Positions 58,096-64,000 of a stretch of 64,000 nt of DNA are shown here, in pieces. The notes under the pieces are model-generated. The model did no database searches. It worked only from the letters and a program-made list of their open reading frames with translations, and was not told the origin of the DNA. A program made the translations under genes and the position numbers. This stretch comes from Agrostemma githago. Taxonomy: Eukaryota > Streptophyta > Magnoliopsida > Caryophyllales > Caryophyllaceae. The stretch covers positions 25,798,474-25,862,473 of the forward strand of contig OY288242.1 in assembly GCA_958450325.1 (NCBI GenBank), in the 5' to 3' direction. Each line of letters begins with the position of its first letter. Within the stretch, counting starts at the first letter, position 1.

Positions 58096-58710
58096 TGTAC
58101 GAGGCATGGCTCGTTTCGTTTGATTTGTTTAAAGTCAATGGTTGACCGAGTTAAATAAAAATATTGCATTATTGAAATTCAACTCGCTTTTCGGTGCCAT
58201 AATCGTGTACTATACGATTATGAGTCCGTCATCGGGATTTTATGAGAATATGTTATTATTGGATTAAAAAAGTTTGATTAGTGACGAAGTTGTAGTCCTC
58301 CGCGTCACGACATCAATACTAATCCTAACGGATTATGTGATGTCGATTTTCGCATCAACGGATTTCGCGCTAATCTCAGAAATGGAGTCTTACGCGTTCA
58401 ACTATGAGGAACCACGATCGCGTTATACCCTTGAGTACATTGGGGCGGCGCTCCTCGATAGGATGCCACCTCCGTCGTTGCTCGTAAAGGGATTAAACGG
58501 ACTTTGGATGATCGTCGTAGTCAAACGTGTTAAGATCCGAATTAATATTATATAAATATATATATATATACACGGTATTAAAATGTTAATGACGAAGTGT
58601 AAATAAATAAATAATGTTAGTGGTTAGAGTATATAAATAAAATGTTAGATTAGAGAGTTAGTATACATAAAAATAAAAGTTAGTAACGGAATTAAAAATG
58701 TTAGTGTTAG

Positions 58711-58729
58711 TATAATAATAATAATGATG

Positions 58730-58772
<43 letters not shown>
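58711..58772. repeat. (TAA)n microsatellite
   Basis: About 19-20 TAA units with a short GATGAT interruption, inside the R LTR. Confidence 0.95.
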
Positions 58773-58776
<4 letters not shown>

Positions 58777-59130
58777 TATATATAAAAACGTTAAAAAGAG
58801 AAGAGAGAAAAAGAAACGAGGTTTGATGACACCCTCAACCTACATGCTTAAATGGCCTCGGAAACGAACTCGTAGTAGCGGCGTGTGCGCGGCAGTGTCG
58901 AGATATGTAGGGTGAGTTAGGGTGTGTTTGGTTAGGGAGAGGATGCTCTCGGGTCTTTGGCGAGTATTGATCTCGAGTTTTGATTGTATGTGTGTGTATG
59001 TAGAGAGGATGTGTATATGGTGAATGCTTAAAGGTGAAATGATGGATGAAAATGTGAGGGTTTTTGAAGTAGTAATGGCTGAAAAGTATGATGAAAAAAA
59101 GTTCCTTTTTTATGTGATGGGTTGATGGGG

Positions 59131-59272
59131 TATTTATAGGAGAACCCCACGACCTAGGGTCACTCGATCGAGTGGCCCTAGTGCACTCGGTCGAGTGCCT
59201 TTGAAAATGAATCTGGTCCGTTTTTTGAGGCTCCACTCGACCGAGTGGGTCAATCCACTCGATCGAGTGGAT
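59131..59272 (-). promoter_or_regulatory. Element R LTR promoter: TATA box and palindrome cassette 2
   Basis: In sense (minus), two palindromes CCACTCGATCGAGTGG and CCACTCGGTCGAGTGG lie 6 nt apart. A 36-nt linker with a T/A run follows, then CACTCGACCGAGTG and CACTCGATCGAGTG 9 nt apart. The TATA box (TATAAATA, 59131-59138) comes about 20 nt after the last one. Centre spacings within pairs are 22-23 bp. Promoter function is inferred from position. Confidence 0.65.
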
Positions 59273-59666
59273 CAATTAGGATGAGATATTTTAGGAATGA
59301 TTTGTTGACCTTTTTTTGAATGATTTGGTTGTTGTGACTTGATTCATTTTGTGTATTTGGACATAATGTGAGGCTGGTTCGTCTCGGGATTCGACTTTGA
59401 CCGGGTTTTGACTCGGTCGCTAAAAGACGGTTTTATTTCCGGTGACGGTTTTGACCCAAATTAGTCTCATTTTATTGGAAACGGCCCACTGGGCCTGGAT
59501 TTGAGGTCGGTTTTGAGAGATTTGCACTCCGTTAAATGCCCACGTCGGATAATATTGATTCCGAGTCCGTATTCGAGCGTATTAAGTCACGTTTACGTCC
59601 GATCATCATCGGGTGTTTTGTCGGGAACTGCTATAGACACTAGCAGGCAAAATGCGGGTGTCTACA

Positions 59667-62491
59667 GAGCCTTCACTCTGACTGAGGCTTGGACAAGGCG
59701 AAAGTCAGAGTAGCTACCAGGCCAATCGAGGATTACGACCTGGCAGCCTTCCGGTCGGGTCGTTTATAGTACATTAGACTCGCGTGAAGGGCTCGCCAGC
59801 CATAAGAAAAGGGTCATACCTGTCCTGATGATGATAGCTCTGTGGGGAGTCGGACGTGCCTTTGAAGTCCTAGGTGTACCTGTATTTGCACATAATATTT
59901 AGGTGAAACACCGACTCATGCTGGGGAGTAAAGTAGCTGCGCGGGGACTTGCTTCTGAAGTCTTGGGTGTACCCGTATGCCGATACATGACAACTTGCAT
60001 GTAGCATTCCAGGAGAAACACCGCCTTTGATGTTCCGTTGGGAAGCACTAGCTGGTACCTGAAATGTTAGATACATAGGCAAAAATAGTAGGCATAGCAG
60101 ATAGCAAGATAGCACATAGGAAATGCAATTAGCATCTATAAACTGACTTGCGCTGGGGAAAATGGTTTTGCTTCGTTTTGAAATCGAAGTCCTGAAAGCA
60201 ACTCACGTGCTAGGAGATAGGTTTTCAAAATTGAAAGGGGTAGAAAAGAAATTTGCAGTTTAAATAGACTGAAATTTGACCTTGTTGAAAATGATTTTAT
60301 CAAATGGCTAAGTTTTGCAAACTTCAAAGTAAAAATTTTGAAGAGAGATATACCGACAGACTCGACTCTGGACGCGACAGGACGACGAGTTGACAGACAC
60401 GACTTGGACTCTCGAGGGGTTGGACTGTGAGTCGGTAGGGGGGTGGGCCACCTAAGATGACAAGACTCTTAAGTTGCGCTATTCCGTAGCCTAGGCGAGT
60501 GGCAACACGGTCGAACATACATCAAAATGGGAAGGATGTGCCATAGTTTGCAATGAGACTGCTTCTGCAGGACTCAGCAGTGGCAATGTTGTAGTCTAGT
60601 GTTCTTTTGAATTATTGATTTTGGGGTACATTCCCAAAGTGGGTGTTGCTTCGAGTCCTTGATAGATTCTCGTCTTTGACTGAGCCGAGTACTAGGACAC
60701 ACTATAGAAAGGTGGCTAGATTTTTGAAAGTATTTGGATTATGTGGGTGGATGGAGAACTTCTGCCTAAGAGAAGCCCCCAGGACGACAAAGCTAACTGT
60801 TGAGAACATGACAGTGTCGTGATAGGAATGATGGTGCTTTTTGAATTTGTGTCAATATGGGTGGTTGTGCCCTTGTTGAAAGGCTGCCTACGTATTCACG
60901 TGTAGTGAAATCAAACCAAGCCGTATTTCAGTGGATTGAAAGATATATTATGGTGCCTAGTTTATTAGGGCTTTGTGTGTAACTAGCCATAGCGATGGTG
61001 TAGGCTAGGTGCATTCCCAATGATGTCTTGATCAAAGGGCTAGAACAGTTAGGATGTTGATCCCGTGACTGTGAGCATTTTCCGGGGTAGCCCCCAGAGG
61101 TGGTGTGAACTATTTGGGCATGTTCTATGCCGACCGCAGGTTGAGTTCCCGTGTTTGGGGTTGGTAACTGGTTTGGATGTTTTTGGATATGTGGTGCCAG
61201 GTAGAAAGTGGCTTTGATGTTTTGAAATCTGGAGCTCGATTTTGTGGAGCTAAGGCTTCGAGGGTAAGGTATTGCAATGTGGTAGGAAATGGGGAAGTCG
61301 AGTAAAAATGACTCGGACTTCGATCGGGGTAGGTTTAATAATGCGGGATCTGATTTCCATGTCTGGCCCTAATGGTTAGGGGTATCCTATGGAGCTTGAT
61401 TCCTCAAAATTTCGGGCTGTCTCTTAGCCTAAGTCTCGAGAAGGTCTTGAGGGTTGCAATGTGGGAAGGCTAAGTGTGGTGTTAGCTGACCAGCTTGATT
61501 GTCTCTTCCCTATTGGACGGTATAGGCATTGATAATTTTTGAATTGACTGTACCCCGGTCAAGGGACTTTCACTTGAGCTGACCGTTGACCACGGTCATG
61601 GGTATTTGAAATTTTTGTGTTTTTTTTGGTTGACCTCTTAGCCCCGGTCGTGGGATTCTTCATTTGAGTTGACCGTGCCCCGGTCAAGGGATTGACCGTA
61701 TCTGGTCGAGGGATGTGGATCATGGCCAGCTATTTTGTTTTGGCCTTTTGCTTTTTTTTTTCTTCTTTGGACTTCTATTTTCTGTCCAGTTTTTTTTTTC
61801 ACGGCTATCCCTCCCTTTGATGTTGTGGGTGGATATGGGGGTGGGCCCATCGGTTGGATTTGGCTTGTGGAGTTAAACCTTTGTAAGGTGTAAGCCTAGT
61901 TGGTGAGTGCAACTCGCGGTGGAGTACTCTACGGTAAGCATGGTGATTTGGATCTCGGTATTGTCATCATAATTCCGAGCAGGCTTAGTGGGAGCATCGT
62001 CCCGAGTTGGGTATTTTTGGCATCAAGCCTATAGAGTCACGATGCTTCTTTTTTGCTTCTGGTCAGACTAACGCCTAAGGTAGGGATTGATCAGTCTTAT
62101 TGGCTTGCCTTCCGTCTTGAACCCAAACTAGGAGACTACCTAGATTTGTCATAGGATTCGATACTGCTCCTACTAGGGGTAGTTATGTGGCTGTCTATGC
62201 CGGACATGGAACAGGTAAGGGAAAACATGGGTCTCAGTTCCTGCAGTCATTATAGATGTGCCTATAATAGTCACGTGTATGTGCTCACAGTGTATGATGG
62301 TGTTCATCATGTTCTCGGAAACACATAAGGAAGCATATATGAGAGATTGAAAAAGTTGATTTTATTGAATTTTGGAAAGAGGACATAATACAGTTGACTC
62401 TAACTCTGACATCGGAATTGAAAGAATAGAACATCCTAGACTCGGACTCAGACTCGGACTTAAATCAAATCTGGACTCTGGGATGAGGTTG
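59667..62491 (-). other. Element R non-coding region between gag and the 3' LTR
   Basis: No credible ORF. Two diverged direct repeats at about 59855-59935 and 59955-60050 share GAAGTC(C/T)T, GGTGTACC and GAAACACCG, with GCTGGGGA only in the first. A TTGACC/CCGGTCAAGGG word recurs at 61550-61700. No pol-like sequence is seen on either strand. Confidence 0.6.
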
Positions 62492-63427
62492 TCAGTAATC
62501 TTCGGCTTCTAAGGACTCAAATGGATGTCCAGTATAGCCTTCGGTAGAAGCTTTACCCAGATCTTCATTATGTCGAAGATCGTCTTCAATCCTAGTGCCC
62601 ATTTCGGTAAGCACTGCAAAGTTTGAAATGCCGGCATACCTAAGATGGACGCGGTAGGAGGGTAGAAGGTTGTTGATGAATGCCTCCACTAGTGTCTTCT
62701 CGCTGGGCTTGTCTATCAGCTTAACACTCTCAGCCTGCCAACGTTGAAGGTATTTGGTGAAACCTTCTGTTGGATCTTGGGCCATGACTTCTAAAGTCCG
62801 CATGGTAGTCTGAAGTTCAGTATTATCAGAATAGTTTTTAGCGAACTCGGTAGCCACATCTTCCCAAGTGGGGAATCTTTTTGTATTAAGCCTATAGAAC
62901 CAGGCGTTTGGATATTTCCCGAGGGATGTGCCGAACAGATTGATGAACATGTCGGCTTTGACCCCCTTGATCGCCATAAACGCCCTGAAAGCTCGGAGGT
63001 GTAGTAATGGATCCTCCGTCCCTTCGAATATGGGTAACCCTTCTAGATTGAGATCTGTTGGTAGTTTCTCACTAATGGGTGTATAGTCTCGGGAGTTTTC
63101 AACTCGGATGTTGTTCTCTTGGAAGGCATGGAACTGTTGTTCGAGCTCACGCACCGTGCTGATCAGTTTGGCAAATGGCCCAGTATTTACCGACCCGTAA
63201 TTTAAGTCTTGTTCTTCAACGACAGTTAGACGAGCATCCAAGGCCTCTTGGTCGGCTCTTTTGAACCCTAGTTGGGTTTCAAACATGGCCTGCTTACTAG
63301 CCACGGTTTCTAGTAAAGCCTTCAGTTCATTAATGGTGTTTTCCTCCCTATTCTCGGTTGTGGATGCCATCCTCTGCGAGAATACCCACGTAATCAGAAA
63401 TGTTGCTTCGGAACTTGAATACACCAA
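62492..63427 (-). CDS. Gag protein of element R (Tat lineage)
   Basis: 311 codons, intact. The upstream in-frame MVYSSSEATFLITWVFSQ may be extra; the Met of MASTTENREENTINELKALL (about 63370) is the likelier start. An N-terminal coiled coil (ELKALLETVASKQAMFETQL) is followed by the gag core. The core reads IFEGTEDPLLHLRAFRAFMA, WEDVATEFAKNYSDNTE, MAQDPTEGFTKYLQRWQAE and TEMGTRIEDDLRH. It ends soon after the core without a CCHC knuckle, so the C-terminal nucleic-acid-binding part is lost or was never present. It aligns with L's gag and shows which residues became stops there. The expected role is particle assembly, cytoplasmic. Confidence 0.85.
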   Translation of the reverse strand: MVYSSSEATFLITWVFSQRMASTTENREENTINELKALLETVASKQAMFETQLGFKRADQEALDARLTVVEEQDLNYGSVNTGPFAKLISTVRELEQQFHAFQENNIRVENSRDYTPISEKLPTDLNLEGLPIFEGTEDPLLHLRAFRAFMAIKGVKADMFINLFGTSLGKYPNAWFYRLNTKRFPTWEDVATEFAKNYSDNTELQTTMRTLEVMAQDPTEGFTKYLQRWQAESVKLIDKPSEKTLVEAFINNLLPSYRVHLRYAGISNFAVLTEMGTRIEDDLRHNEDLGKASTEGYTGHPFESLEAEDY

Positions 63428-64000
63428 GGCATAGGAAATAGCGCGGGAGGAGAGACAACTCTGGTTTGACTCGGGTTAGACTCTCCTAAGACAAATATGT
63501 AGGGTACGATTCTCGGAGTGATTATGATTAATCGCCCCGTCGGAGAATAGCCCCCAAGTGAGACCACGGACTCTTGTAGGACTCAGATGGTGTGACATCT
63601 AAGTGACTCAAAAGCGGGGTACATGAGACAACACGTGTAAGACATGACCCTTAGAGCAACCGTGATTGATCGCTCTGCTGAAGGGTAGCCCCCGAGTGAG
63701 ATTGAAGGTTTTGTTAAGACTCGAGTGTCGGACGAGTGACCCTTAGACGTAAGGATCACGAACCTTTAGCTACAGGGCTATGCCTTGTAAAAGGTTGACT
63801 CGGCCTCGAGAAAGGCAGACGGGTAAGGGAGGAAACTTGCGATGTAGGATCGGCGTAGTTTCGACGCTAGAGACCCTTGACTTGACTCGAATAAGGGTGG
63901 CCTTGTGATTAGGGTAGACCCTTAAGTTAAAGAGTTCTAGAGTTGGAATGACTCGACTAACGGATTGAAAGACGGGCGAGATTCCCTTAGGAAAGGTCGT
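63428..64000 (-). other. Element R leader (partial)
   Basis: No ORF of note. A block with GAATAGCCCCCAAGTGAGA (about 63545) recurs diverged at about 63685 (GGTAGCCCCCGAGTGAGA), a short tandem duplication in the leader. Confidence 0.5.

Larger units (their letters stand above)
56905..59666 (-). repeat. Element R 3' LTR
   Basis: On the + strand this 2,762-bp LTR starts TGTGGACATGACG and ends GGTGTCTACA, so in sense it is TGTAGACACC...GTCATGTCCACA. It is the same family as L's LTR. It contains a TATA box (minus CCTATAAATACC, 59131-59138), two palindrome cassettes and a (TAA)n microsatellite. It inserted into D. The LTR ORFs are not genes. Confidence 0.88.
56905..64000 (-). mobile_element. Gag-only Tat-lineage retrotransposon R (TR-GAG-like), partial
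   Basis: In sense: leader (64000-63428), gag (63427-62492), about 2.8 kb of non-coding DNA and then the 3' LTR. No protease or pol lies between gag and the 3' LTR. The gag ORF is intact, so R looks like a gag-only non-autonomous element depending on relatives such as L's family. Its 5' LTR is beyond 64000. The orientation is opposite to L at the left edge. Confidence 0.8.

Overview
This is plant nuclear DNA, most likely from a dicot with a repeat-rich genome. The evidence is one intron-rich plant gene, a Helitron, small inverted-repeat DNA transposons, and nested Ty3/gypsy LTR retrotransposons of the Tat (Ogre/Retand-like) and Athila-like kinds. Frequent words such as TACTCCGTA suggest Caryophyllales, but that is an impression. 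I see no bacterial, organellar, rRNA or tRNA genes.

Left block (1-13442). A Tat-lineage element, here called L (+ strand), has its 5' LTR split by a complete non-autonomous element B (570-8175, minus strand, TSD GGGAC). L's gag-protease region is split by solo LTR C (10740-12256, TSD ACGAT). L's gag has two in-frame stops, and an internal deletion joins its protease region directly to the last ~65 bp of the 3' LTR.

Middle block (13443-46080). A 4.4-kb non-autonomous Helitron (14173-18554) carries broken fragments of a kinesin and a DUF241-type gene. The only intact host gene is a bifunctional mRNA-capping enzyme on the minus strand. I resolved 17 coding exons between 40823 and 20136: 2,031 nt, 676 aa, all junctions in phase. 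They encode an N-terminal RNA 5'-triphosphatase (HCTHGHNRTG) and a C-terminal guanylyltransferase (KADG). A probable 5'-UTR exon ends at 44962. The introns hold MITEs, a hAT-type element, a nested MITE pair and an LTR fragment.

Right block (46081-64000). A three-level nest: Tat element E (+ strand, 46081-50570, RT with YIDD) is interrupted inside its RNase H region by Athila-like element D (minus strand, from 50571). D is interrupted at 56904/56905 by R (minus strand, to beyond 64000), a gag-only relative of L.

The most unusual signals are non-coding. First, clusters of short palindromes lie just upstream of the LTR TATA boxes in several families. Each family has its own palindrome, but the paired, roughly helically phased layout and T-run linker are shared. 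Second, the 3' regions of B and D each carry three hairpins with a shared 9-nt loop and different but complementary stems. This is the signature of a conserved, possibly undescribed RNA element.
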